A stretch of 64,000 bases of DNA from Salvia splendens (Eukaryota > Streptophyta > Magnoliopsida > Lamiales > Lamiaceae). Location: NCBI RefSeq assembly GCF_004379255.2, contig NC_056048.1, forward strand, positions 12,795,197 through 12,859,196, in the 5' to 3' direction. Numbering within the stretch: the stretch's first letter is position 1; each line of letters begins with the position of its first letter. The notes under the pieces are model-generated. The model was not told where the DNA came from, ran no database searches, and was given only the letters and a program-made list of their open reading frames with translations. Of this stretch, positions 54,662 to 64,000 are shown one piece after another. The position numbers and the translations under genes were made by a program.

Positions 54662-55700
54662 CTTTAGATTCGATCATTAAGGCTCGGATTATTTCAAGTA
54701 TGGTTTCGTTTTTTCTTTCGGCAACACCGTTTTGTTCAGGTGTATAGGCACAGGAAGTTTGGTGGATTATCCCTTTTTCTTTGCAGAATTGGGTCATGGC
54801 AGTGTTAACAAATTCCCTCCCACTGTCGGACTTAAGAGTTTTAATGGCAGTGTGAAACTGTTTGGATTAATTTGAGAAGTGAGGCGAATCTATCAAACAC
54901 TTCAGACTTATGTTTCAGAAAATAAATCCATGTCATTCTAGTGCAATCATCAACAAATATCACAAAATATCTAGACACATTTCCACCAATATTCGAGGCA
55001 GGCCCCCACACATCAAAATGTACTAAAGAAAACATAGAATTCATTCAAGTATTTGTAGGCTTAAAAGATTGTCTGTGGCTCTTGGCCAAAACACAAGTTT
55101 CACAAGAAAAATCAACAGGAATAGAAATATTCGGGTAAAGAAGTTTAAAATAACCAGTGGAAGGGTGTTCTAGTCTTCAGTGCCAGAGCCAAGCTTCTTG
55201 TTTCATGAACCCATGAGCCAGCATCGCACTACCAGTTTGAGCTATCACGTCCACGTAGTAGAGTCCATGCTTCTCAGTGCCACGCCCAAGAAACCTCCTC
55301 GTCTAAATATCCTGCAAGATACAAAAATCCGGATGCGTTAGAAGGGTGGAATTCAGTTCCTTGGTTAAATGACTAATAGACATAACCTTTGAGACAATGT
55401 AGGAACATATAAACAATTCGTAAGGCAAAGTATAGGAGATATCTCAATAGTCCCGGAGCCCACAATAGTAATTAATTCCCCATTAGCAGTCTGAATATAT
55501 GTCTTAGTAACTTCATCATTAAAATCAACAAAATCATTCTTTTGTGGAGTCATAGTATCAGTCGCACCACATTCAAATATCCATCCTCTCTTATGTGTAT
55601 CAGCTATATTTTGGACATGAAATACAGCGGGGTACGGTGATGGTCCATTCCAGTGTGGCTGGCGGTTGTTCTGTGCGGCGAACCTGTGCCCGATCTCCCC
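54662..55700 (-). pseudogene. COP-1 protease, GAG-pre-integrase and integrase core (array unit 1)
   Basis: On minus from 55700: NNRQPHWNGPSPYPAVFH, then ECGATDTMTPQ (protease site; D and S of DSGAT changed to E and C), NGELITIVGSGTIEIS, a GAG-pre-integrase finger (WHRRLEHPSTGYFKLL, CETCVLAKSHRQSF) and the integrase core HFDVWGP, SDSGREF and NGVAERKN. Stops and frame changes occur, for example near 55303, 55160 and 54870. It stops at the SL-3 duplication. All of this is repeated in the later units. Confidence 0.85.
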
Positions 55701-55839
55701 AAGTGTCTATGGTGTATATTACTAATTCATGGGTCCGTTGAAAAAATATTTTAAATAATAATAATTTAATTAGTATGTGTATATTACTAATTCTTTTATC
55801 CGACCACACGATTTCTATTTCATGGGTCCGTCATTGGTG

Positions 55840-55920
55840 TTACCCCTTCCAAGCAGTCAGACAATTCTTCCACTTCCAATACATGCAGTCAATACTGTCA
55901 AGCATGCTGGAAAATCCGTG
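55840..55920 (-). pseudogene. PIF/Harbinger transposase fragment, unit 1
   Basis: The minus strand reads GFSSMLDSIDCMYWKWKNCP followed by TAWKG and a stop. This is the DDE_Tnp_4 block of PIF/Harbinger transposases around the first catalytic Asp (usual form GMLGSIDCMHW-WKNCP). Only about 26 codons are recognisable. It is not part of a complete element here. Confidence 0.72.
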
Positions 55921-56476
55921 GACTATGCGGATTTTTAACTATGCGGTCATAATATAATTTTTTTCTTCTTCTTTTAATTAGGTTTAAGTTTTTTTAATTA
56001 TATTTCTGTACCAATTCTCCTCCAACATCCAAACCGCTGCCTCATTCCACCCGCCGCCACCAACGACGTTTCCACCCACCACTCGCATCTTGATATATTT
56101 TTATTCCATTGTATTTCCATTGGTCATATATCTTTTAATCTTGAATTGGATTTCTGATTCTTTATTTTCTATATCGATTTAAAAAATTATTGGGAAGAAA
56201 TTGTGATTTATGGTCGGGTCGTAACTTAGTTGACAATAGCTAGTTTAATCTCCAACAAATAAAGAAATAAATAAATGCGAACTTAAACTTGGAACTTATG
56301 TTGCATTCTCTAACAAATGGAATCTCATTTTATACATATACATTTGTTTTGCATACTAGTAATATTTGCTAAGAGAGAGAAAATTTAATTTGAAGGAAAA
56401 AATTGAAAATTCGCATATGCAAAGCCCAATATCTAGTATAATCCAAAGTATAAAGCACATATTCAAGTAGTCAGTC
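55921..56476. other. AT-rich spacer of the array unit
   Basis: It lies between the PIF fragment and the GT47-like end and recurs in every unit. In minus orientation it would be the 3' UTR and downstream region of the GT47-like gene. It contains a variable T/A run near 56160 (58200, 60250 and 62300 in later units). No gene is seen. Confidence 0.5.
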
Positions 56477-56689
56477 TCATCTTTTATGCAACCTTCTCAG
56501 CACTCCATCAATGGCGAAATCAAACGCATCTTTGGCACTCCCATCTTCACCACTTTTATACACAAATTTTGGAATCAAACTAATCACTTTCTCTCTCATC
56601 CTTTTGACTTCATCTCTATTGAAACTCTCCAACACTTTCCTAATCGAAGTCGTCCCACTCCGCACCGCTCTCCGGTCTATGAAAACCAA
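56477..56689 (-). pseudogene. GT47 (exostosin-like) glycosyltransferase C-terminus, unit 1
   Basis: About 70 codons on minus: VFIDRRAVRSGTTSIRKVLE, VKRMREKVISLIPKFVYKSG, then KDAFDFAIDGVLRRLHKR and a stop. The order VFI-(D/P)-x-V-x-G, VLE, EVKRMRE-V--LIP--VY and DAFD-A--GVL is the C-terminal pattern of plant xyloglucan galactosyltransferase-like GT47 proteins, Golgi enzymes of wall polysaccharide synthesis. The catalytic part is absent. It is fused in frame to copia integrase through KVLGF, encoded across the 11-bp LTR scar. Assignment is from memory of the family. Confidence 0.65.
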
Positions 56690-56700
56690 AAACCCCAACA

Positions 56701-57740
56701 CTTTGGATTCGATCATTAAGGCTCGGATTATTTCAAGTATGGTTTGGTTTTTTCTTTCGGCAACACCGTTTTGTTCAGGTGTATAGGCACAGGAAGTTTG
56801 GTGGATTATCCCTTTTTCTTTGCAGAATTGGGTCATGGCACTGTTAACAAATTCCCTCCCATTGTCGGACTTAAGAGTTTTAATGGCAGTGTGAAACTGT
56901 TTGGATTAATTTGAGAAATGAGGCGAATCTATCAAACACTTCAGACTTATGTTTCAGAAAATAAATTCATGTCATTCTAGTGCAATCATCAACAAATATC
57001 ACAAAATATCTAGACACATTTCCACCAATATTCGAGGCAGGCCCCCACACATCAAAATGTACTAAAGAAAACATAGAATTCATTCAAGTATTTGTAGGCT
57101 TAAAAGATTGTCTGTGGCTCTTGGCCAAAACACAAGTTTCACAAGAAAAATCAACAGGAATAGAAATATTCGGGTAAAGAAGTTTAAAATAACCAGTGGA
57201 GGGGTGTTCTAGTCTTCGGTGCCAGAGCCAAGCTTCTTGTTTCATGGACCCATGAGCCAGCATCGCACTACCAGTTTGAGCTATCTCGTCCACGTAGTAG
57301 CGTCCATGCTTCTCAGTGCCACGCCCAAGAAACCTCCTCGTCTGAATATCCTGCAAGATACAAAAATCCGGATGCGTTAGAAGGGTGGAATTCAGTTCCT
57401 TGGTTAAATGACTAATAGACCTAACCTTTGAGACAATGTAGGAACATATAAACAATTCGTAAGGCGAAGTGTAGGAGATATCTCAATAGTCCCGGAGCCC
57501 ACAATAGTAATTAATTCCCCATTAGCAGTCTGAATTTATGTCTTAGTAACTTCATCATTAAAATCAACAAAATCATTCTTTTGTGGAGTCATAGTATCAG
57601 TCGCACCACATTCAAATATCCATCCTCTCTTATGTGTATCAGCTATATTTTGGACATGAAATACAGCGGGGTACGGTGATGGTCCATTCCAGTGTGGCTG
57701 GCGGTTGTTCTGTGCGGCGAACCTGTGCCCGATATCCCCA
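56701..57740 (-). pseudogene. Copia integrase to protease segment, unit 2
   Basis: Repeats 54662-55700. Recognisable on minus: integrase YTPEQNGVAERKN, a 123-codon open stretch with GAG-pre-integrase (57455-57084, WHRRLEHPSTGYF and CETCVLAKSHRQ), then the protease-like part with a stop near 57540. Confidence 0.8.
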
Positions 57741-57878
57741 AGTGTCTATGGTGTATATTACTAATTCATGGGTCCGTTGAAAAAATATTTTAAATAATAA
57801 TAATTTAATTAGTACGTGTATATTACTAATTCTTTTATCCGACCACACGATTTCTATTTCATGGGTCCGTCATTGGTG

Positions 57879-57959
57879 TTACCCCTTCCAAGCAGTCGGA
57901 CAATTCTTCCACTTCCAATACATGCAGTCAATACTGTCAAGCATGCTGGAAAATCCGTG
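57879..57959 (-). pseudogene. PIF/Harbinger transposase fragment, unit 2
   Basis: Same reading as in unit 1 with one plus-strand change (CAGTCGGAC for CAGTCAGAC). Confidence 0.72.
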
Positions 57960-58524
57960 GACTATGCGGATTTTTAACTATGCGGTCATAATATAATTTT
58001 TTTCTTCTTCTTTTAATTAGGTTTAAGTTTTTTTAATTATATTTCTGTACCAATTCTCCTCCAACATCCAAACCGCTGCCTCATTCCACCCGCCGCCACC
58101 GACGACGTTTCCACCCACCACTCGCATCTTGATATATTTTTATTCCATTGTATTTCCATTGGTCATATATCTTTTAATCTTGAATTGGATTTCTGATTCT
58201 TTATTTTTTTTATTTTCTATATCGATTTAAAAAATTATTGGGAAGAAATTGTGATTTATGGTCGGGTCGTAACTTAGTTGACAGTAGCTAGTTTAATCTA
58301 CAACAAATAAAGAAATAAATAAATGCGAACTTAAACTTGGAAATTATGTTGCATTCTCTAACAAATGGAATCTCATTTTATACATATACATTTGTTTTGC
58401 ATACTAGTATTATTTGCTAAGAGAGAGAAAATTTAATTTGAAGGAAAAAATTGAAAATTCGCATATGCAAAGCCCAATATCTAGTATAATCCAAAGTATA
58501 AAGCACATATTCAAGTAGTCAGTC

Positions 58525-58737
58525 TCATCTTTTATGCAACATTCTCAGCACTCCATCAATGGCGAAATCAAACGCATCTTTGGCACTCCCATCTTCACCA
58601 CTTTTATACACAAATTTTGGAATCAAACTAATCACTTTCTCTCTCATCCTTTTGACTTCATCTCTACTGAAACTCTCCAACACTTTCCTAATCGAAGTCG
58701 TCCCACTCCGCACCGCTCTCCGGTCTATGAAAACCGA
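58525..58737 (-). pseudogene. GT47-like C-terminus, unit 2
   Basis: Same as unit 1 with FS for FL at the junction, SFSRD for SFNRD and RMLHKR for RRLHKR. It is again in frame with the integrase reading (58884 to 58525). Confidence 0.65.
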
Positions 58738-58748
58738 AAACCCCAACA

Positions 58749-59788
58749 CTTTGGATTCGATCATTAAGGCTCGGATTATTTCAAGTATGGTTTGGTTTTT
58801 TCTTTCGGCAACACCGTTTTGTTCAGGTGTATAGGCACAGGAAGTTTGGTGGATTATCCCTTTTTCTTTGCAGAATTGGGTCATGGCACTGTTAACAAAT
58901 TCCCTCCCATTGTCGGACTTAAGAGTTTTAATGGCAGTGTGAAACTGTTTGGATTAATTTGAGAAATGAGGCGAATCTATCAAACACTTCAGACTTATGT
59001 TTCAGAAAATAAATTCATGTCATTCTAGTGCAATCATCAACAAATATCACAAAATATCTAGACACATTTCCACCAATATTCGAGGCAGGCCCCCACACAT
59101 CAAAATGTACTAAAGAAAACATAGAATTCATTCAAGTATTTGTAGGCTTAAAAGATTGTCTGTGGCTCTTGGCCAAAACACAAGTTTCACATGAAAAATC
59201 AACAGGAATAGAAATATTCGGGTAAAGAAGTTTAAAATAACCAGTGGAGGGGTGTTCTAGTCTTCGGTGCCAGAGCCAAGCTTCTTGTTTCATGGACCCA
59301 TGAGCCAGCATCGCACTACCAGTTTGAGCTATCTCGTCCACGTAGTAGAGTCCATGCTTCTCAGTGCCACGCCCAAGAAACCTCCTCGTCTGAATATCCT
59401 GCAAGATACAAAAATCCGGATGCGTTAGAAGGGTGGAATTCAGTTCCTTGGTTAAATGACTAATAGACCTAACCTTTGAGACAATGTAGGAACATATAAA
59501 CAATTCGTAAGGCGAAGTGTAGGAGATATCTCAATAGTCCCGGAGCCTACAATAGTAATTAATTCCCCATTAGCAGTCTGAATTTATGTCTTAGTAACTT
59601 CATCATTAAAATCAACAAAATCATTCTTTTGTGGAGTCATAGTATCAGTCGCACCACATTCAAATATCCATCCTCTCTTATGTGTATCAGCTATATTTTG
59701 GACATGAAATACAGCTGGGTACGGTGATGGTCCATTCCAGTGTGGCTGGCGGTTGTTCTGTGCGGCGAACCTGTGCCCGATATCCCCA
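58749..59788 (-). pseudogene. Copia integrase to protease segment, unit 3
   Basis: As in unit 2, with the GAG-pre-integrase stretch at 59503-59132. Confidence 0.8.
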
Positions 59789-59926
59789 AGTGTCTATGGT
59801 GTATATTACTAATTCATGGGTCCGTTGAAAAAATATTTTAAATAATAATAATTTAATTAGTACGTGTATATTACTAATTCTTTTATCCGACCACACGATT
59901 TCTATTTCATGGGTCCGTCATTGGTG

Positions 59927-60007
59927 TTACCCCTTCCAAGCAGTCGGACAATTCTTCCACTTCCAATACATGCAGTCAATACTGTCAAGCATGCTGGAAA
60001 ATCCGTG
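59927..60007 (-). pseudogene. PIF/Harbinger transposase fragment, unit 3
   Basis: Same fragment as in unit 2. Confidence 0.72.
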
Positions 60008-60571
60008 GACTATGCGGATTTTTAACTATGCGGTCATAATATAATTTTTTTCTTCTTCTTTTAATTAGGTTTAAGTTTTTTTAATTATATTTCTGTACCA
60101 ATTCTCCTCCAACATCCAAACCGCTGCCTCATTCCACCCGCCGCCACCGACGACGTTTCCACCCACCACTCGCATCTTGATATATTTTTATTCCATTGTA
60201 TTTCCATTGGTCATATATCTTTTAATCTTGAATTGGATTTCTGATTCTTTATTTTTTTATTTTCTATATCGATTTAAAAAATTATTGGGAAGAAATTGTG
60301 ATTTATGGTCGGGTCGTAACTTAGTTGACAGTAGCTAGTTTAATCTACAACAAATAAAGAAATAAATAAATGCGAACTTAAACTTGGAAATTATGTTGCA
60401 TTCTCTAACAAATGGAATCTCATTTTATACATATACATTTGTTTTGCATACTAGTATTATTTGCTAAGAGAGAGAAAATTTAATTTGAAGGAAAAAATTG
60501 AAAATTCGCATATGCAAAGCCCAATATCTAGTATAATCCAAAGTATAAAGCACATATTCAAGTAGTCAGTC

Positions 60572-60784
60572 TCATCTTTTATGCAACATTCTCAGCACTC
60601 CATCAATGGCGAAATCAAACGCATCTTTGGCACTCCCATCTTCACCACTTTTATACACAAATTTTGGAATCAAACTAATCACTTTCTCTCTCATCCTTTT
60701 GACTTCATCTCTACTGAAACTCTCCAACACTTTCCTAATCGAAGTCGTCCCACTCCGCACCGCTCTCCGGTCTATGAAAACCGA
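60572..60784 (-). pseudogene. GT47-like C-terminus, unit 3
   Basis: Identical in reading to unit 2, including the in-frame fusion (60931 to 60572). Confidence 0.65.
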
Positions 60785-60795
60785 AAACCCCAACA

Positions 60796-61835
60796 CTTTG
60801 GATTCGATCATTAAGGCTCGGATTATTTCAAGTATGGTTTGGTTTTTTCTTTCGGCAACACCGTTTTGTTCAGGTGTATAGGCACAGGAAGTTTGGTGGA
60901 TTATCCCTTTTTCTTTGCAGAATTGGGTCATGGCACTGTTAACAAATTCCCTCCCATTGTCGGACTTAAGAGTTTTAATGGCAGTGTGAAACTGTTTGGA
61001 TTAATTTGAGAAATGAGGCGAATCTATCAAACACTTCAGACTTATGTTTCAGAAAATAAATTCATGTCATTCTAGTGCAATCATCAACAAATATCACAAA
61101 ATATCTAGACACATTTCCACCAATATTCGAGGCAGGCCCCCACACATCAAAATGTACTAAAGAAAACATAGAATTCATTCAAGTATTTGTAGGCTTAAAA
61201 GATTGTCTGTGGCTCTTGGCCAAAACACAAGTTTCACAAGAAAAATCAACAGGAATAGAAATATTCGGGTAAAGAAGTTTAAAATAACCAGTGGAGGGGT
61301 GTTCTAGTCTTCGGTGCCAGAGCCAAGCTTCTTGTTTCATGGACCCATGAGCCAGCATCGCACTACCAGTTTGAGTTATCTCGTCCACGTAGTAGAGTCC
61401 ATGCTTCTCAGTGCCACGCCCAAGAAACCTCCTCGTCTGAATATCCTGCAAGATACAAAAATCCGGATGCGTTAGAAGGGTGGAATTCAGTTCCTTGGTT
61501 AAATGACTAATAGACCTAACCTTTGAGACAATGTAGGAACATATAAACAATTCGTAAGGCGAAGTGTAGGAGATATCTCAATAGTCCCGGAGCCCACAAT
61601 AGTAATTAATTCCCCATTAGCAGTCTGAATTTATGTCTTAGTAACTTCATCATTAAAATCAACAAAATCATTCTTTTGTGGAGTCATAGTATCAGTCGCA
61701 CCACATTCAAATATCCATCCTCTCTTATGTGTATCAGCTATATTTTGGACATGAAATACAGCGGGGTACGGTGATGGTCCATTCCAGTGTGGCTGGCGGT
61801 TGTTCTGTGCGGCGAACCTGTGCCCGATATCCCCA
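60796..61835 (-). pseudogene. Copia integrase to protease segment, unit 4
   Basis: As in unit 2, with the GAG-pre-integrase stretch at 61550-61179 and one Ala to Thr change (DEITQT). Confidence 0.8.
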
Positions 61836-61973
61836 AGTGTCTATGGTGTATATTACTAATTCATGGGTCCGTTGAAAAAATATTTTAAATAATAATAATT
61901 TAATTAGTACGTGTATATTACTAATTCTTTTATCCGACCACACGATTTCTATTTCATGGGTCCGTCATTGGTG

Positions 61974-62054
61974 TTACCCCTTCCAAGCAGTCGGACAATT
62001 CTTCCACTTCCAATACATGCAGTCAATACTGTCAAGCATGCTGGAAAATCCGTG
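61974..62054 (-). pseudogene. PIF/Harbinger transposase fragment, unit 4
   Basis: Same fragment as in unit 2. Confidence 0.72.
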
Positions 62055-62620
62055 GACTATGCGGATTTTTAACTATGCGGTCATAATATAATTTTTTTCT
62101 TCTTCTTTTAATTAGGTTTAAGTTTTTTTAATTATATTTTTGTACCAATTCTCCTCCAACATCCAAACCGCTGCCTCATTCCACCCGCCGCCACCGACGA
62201 CGTTTCCACCCACCACTCGCATCTTGATATATTTTTATTCCATTGTATTTCCATTGGTCATATATCTTTTAATCTTGAATTGGATTTCTGATTCTTTATT
62301 TTTTTTTATTTTCTATATCGATTTAAAAAATTATTGGGAAGAAATTGTGATTTATGGTCGGGTCGTAACTTAGTTGACAGTAGCTAGTTTAATCTACAAC
62401 AAATAAAGAAATAAATAAATGCGAACTTAAACTTGGAAATTATGTTGCATTCTCTAACAAATGGAATCTCATTTTATACATATACATTTGTTTTGCATAC
62501 TAGTATTATTTGTTAAGAGAGAGAAAATTTAATTTGAAGGAAAAAATTGAAAATTCGCATATGCAAAGCCCAATATCTAGTATAATCCAAAGTATAAAGC
62601 ACATATTCAAGTAGTCAGTC

Positions 62621-62833
62621 TCATCTTTTATGCAACATTCTCAGCACTCCATCAATGGCGAATTCAAACGCATCTTTGGCACTCCCATCTTCACCACTTT
62701 TATACACAAATTTTGGAATCAAACAAATCACTTTCTCTCTCATCCTTTTGACTTCATCTCTACTGAAACTCTCCAACACTTTCCTAATCGAAGTCGTCCC
62801 ACTCCGCACCGCTCTCCGGTCTATGAAAACCGA
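62621..62833 (-). pseudogene. GT47-like C-terminus, unit 4
   Basis: As in unit 2, with ICLIPK for ISLIPK and FEFA for FDFA. The fusion frame is still open (62980 to 62621). Confidence 0.65.
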
Positions 62834-62844
62834 AAACCCCAACA

Positions 62845-63885
62845 CTTTGGATTCGATCATTAAGGCTCGGATTATTTCAAGTATGGTTTGGTTTTTTCTT
62901 TCGGCAACACCGTTTTGTTCAGGTGTATAGGCACAGGAAGTTTGGTGGATTATCCCTTTTTCTTTGCAGAATTGGGTCATGGCACTGTTAACAAATTCCC
63001 TCCCATTGTCGGACTTAAGAGTTTTAATGGCAGTGTGAAACTGTTTGGATTAATTTGAGAAATGAGGCGAATCTATCAAACACTTCAGACTTATGTTTCA
63101 GAAAATAAATTTATGTCATTCTAGTGCAATCATCAACAAATATCACAAAATATCTAGACACATTTCCACCAATATTCGAGGCAGGCCCCCACACATCAAA
63201 ATGTACTAAAGAAAACATAGAATTCATTCAAGTATTTGTAGGCTTAAAAGATTGTCTGTGGCTCATGGCCAAAACACAAGTTTCACATGAAAAATCAACA
63301 GGAATAGAAATATTCGGGTAAAGAAGTTTAAAATAACCAGTGGAGGGGTGTTCTAGTCTTCGGTGCCAGAGCCAAGCTTCTTGTTTCATGGACCCATGAG
63401 CCAGCATCGCACTACCAGTTTGAGCTATCTCGTCCACGTAGTAGAGTCCATGCTTCTCAGTGCCACGCCCAAGAAACCTCCTCGTCTGAATATCCTGCAA
63501 GATACAAAAATCCGGATGCGTTAGAAGGGTGGAATTCAGTTCCTTGGTTAAATGACTAATAGACCTAACCTTTGAGACAATGTAGGAACATATAAACAAT
63601 TCGTAAGGCGAAGTGTAGGAGATATCTCAATAGTCCCGGAGCCCACAATAGTAATTAATTCCCCATTAGCAGTCTGAATATATGTCTTAGTAACTTCATC
63701 ATTAAAATCAACAAAATCATTCTTTTGTGGAGTCATAGTATCAGTCGGACCACATTCAAATATCCATCCTCTCTTATGTGTATTAGCTATATTTTGGACA
63801 TGGAATACAGCGGGGTACGGTGATGGTCCATTCCAGTGTGGCTGGCGGTTGTTCTGTGCGGCGAACCTGTGCCCGATCTCCCCAA
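62845..63885 (-). pseudogene. Copia integrase to protease segment, unit 5
   Basis: As in unit 2, with the GAG-pre-integrase stretch at 63599-63228. The protease side (63736-63548) is open here, as in unit 1 and unlike the middle units, which have a TAA in the same place. The unit runs out of the window before its PIF fragment. Confidence 0.8.
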
Positions 63886-64000
63886 GTGTCTATGGTGTAT
63901 ATTACTAATTCATGGGTCCATTGAAAAAATATTTTAAATAATAATAATTTAATTAGTACGTGTATATTACTAATTCTTTTATCCAACCAAATGATTTCTA

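Larger units (their letters stand above)
50938..55700 (-). mobile_element. COP-1: Ty1/copia element, 5'-truncated and interrupted
   Basis: The minus-strand order is protease, GAG-pre-integrase, integrase, RT, RNase H, which is the copia order with integrase before RT. SL-3 (53211-54661) splits the integrase. The gag half and the 5' LTR are missing. The copy ends near 55700 against sequence holding a PIF/Harbinger fragment. Many stops and at least one frameshift make it inactive. Confidence 0.88.
54662..64000 (-). repeat. Tandem array of about 2.05-kb chimeric units (copia + PIF/Harbinger + GT47-like)
   Basis: Unit limits, taken after the shared AAACCCCAACA: 54662-56700 (2039 bp), 56701-58748 (2048), 58749-60795 (2047), 60796-62844 (2049) and a partial unit 62845-64000. 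All are head to tail. Each holds, on the plus axis, copia integrase to protease (about 1.04 kb), a PIF/Harbinger fragment, an AT-rich spacer and the GT47-like end, every coding piece on minus. Visible differences are few and concentrated in a T-run near the spacer. The array leaves the window at the right. Confidence 0.93.

Noticed and set aside
54662..64000. Helitron or Pack-MULE capture as the origin of the chimeric unit
   Set aside because: No CTRR end with hairpin and no MULE terminal repeats at unit borders. A tandem duplication with one breakpoint in SL-3 explains every junction. The first joining of PIF and copia pieces remains unexplained.
1..64000. tRNA, rRNA or intact host genes
   Set aside because: No cloverleaf-like or ribosomal sequence was noticed by eye, and all credible coding signals belong to mobile elements or to the repeated GT47-like fragment. 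A tRNA scan was not possible here.

Overview
The window is plant nuclear DNA, most likely from a eudicot, made almost wholly of decayed, nested transposable elements. The evidence is Athila-type and chromovirus Ty3/gypsy elements, a Ty1/copia element, a hAT, a Stowaway-like MITE, a PIF/Harbinger transposase piece, and primer-binding sites matching plant tRNA-Asp and initiator tRNA-Met. I see no intact host gene, tRNA or rRNA. The only host-gene-like sequence is a repeated C-terminal piece resembling a GT47 (exostosin-like) glycosyltransferase. The species cannot be told from the sequence.

Region 1 (150-45962) is one nested complex, dated by insertion order through target-site duplications (TSDs). 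The outer element NA-1 (155-45957, minus strand, TSD CTACG) is an Athila-like element with Gag-protease and a distal ORF3 but no visible RT/RNase H/integrase. Its 3' LTR (155-16448) holds a solo LTR (SL-1, 306-1774, TSD ACTCC) and a 13.6-kb chromodomain-type gypsy element (CHR-1, 1827-15470, minus, TSD CGATC). CHR-1 holds a 1.2-kb non-autonomous hAT (8997-10203, TSD GGCAACAC). The NA-1 5' LTR (43192-45957) holds a second solo LTR of the same family (SL-2, 43826-45418, TSD AGAGC). A second copy of the NA family (NA-2, 18308-40052, minus) sits inside NA-1 and is truncated in its 5' LTR. Its ORF3 is split by an Athila element (ATH-1, 22422-34643, plus, TSD AGTAG) that retains gag, protease, RT, RNase H, most of integrase and an ORF3, all broken by stops and frameshifts.

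Region 2 (45963-50090) holds a near-identical 735-bp tandem triplication, MITEs and unassigned AT-rich DNA. Region 3 (about 50100-55700) is a minus-strand copia element (COP-1), broken by a solo LTR (SL-3, 53211-54661) and cut off at its 5' end. Region 4 (54662-64000, open at the right edge) is a head-to-tail array of about 2.05-kb chimeric units. Each joins copia protease/integrase, a PIF/Harbinger transposase fragment and the GT47-like C-terminus, all on the minus strand.

How the parts relate: the NA family looks like a deletion derivative that could borrow enzymes from an ATH-1-like master. Both share the first bases of the LTR, a tRNA-Asp-type primer site and a set of 3' noncoding hairpins. 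The array is best explained by tandem duplication that used 11 bp of the SL-3 LTR end as one breakpoint, because every later unit carries that 11-bp scar.
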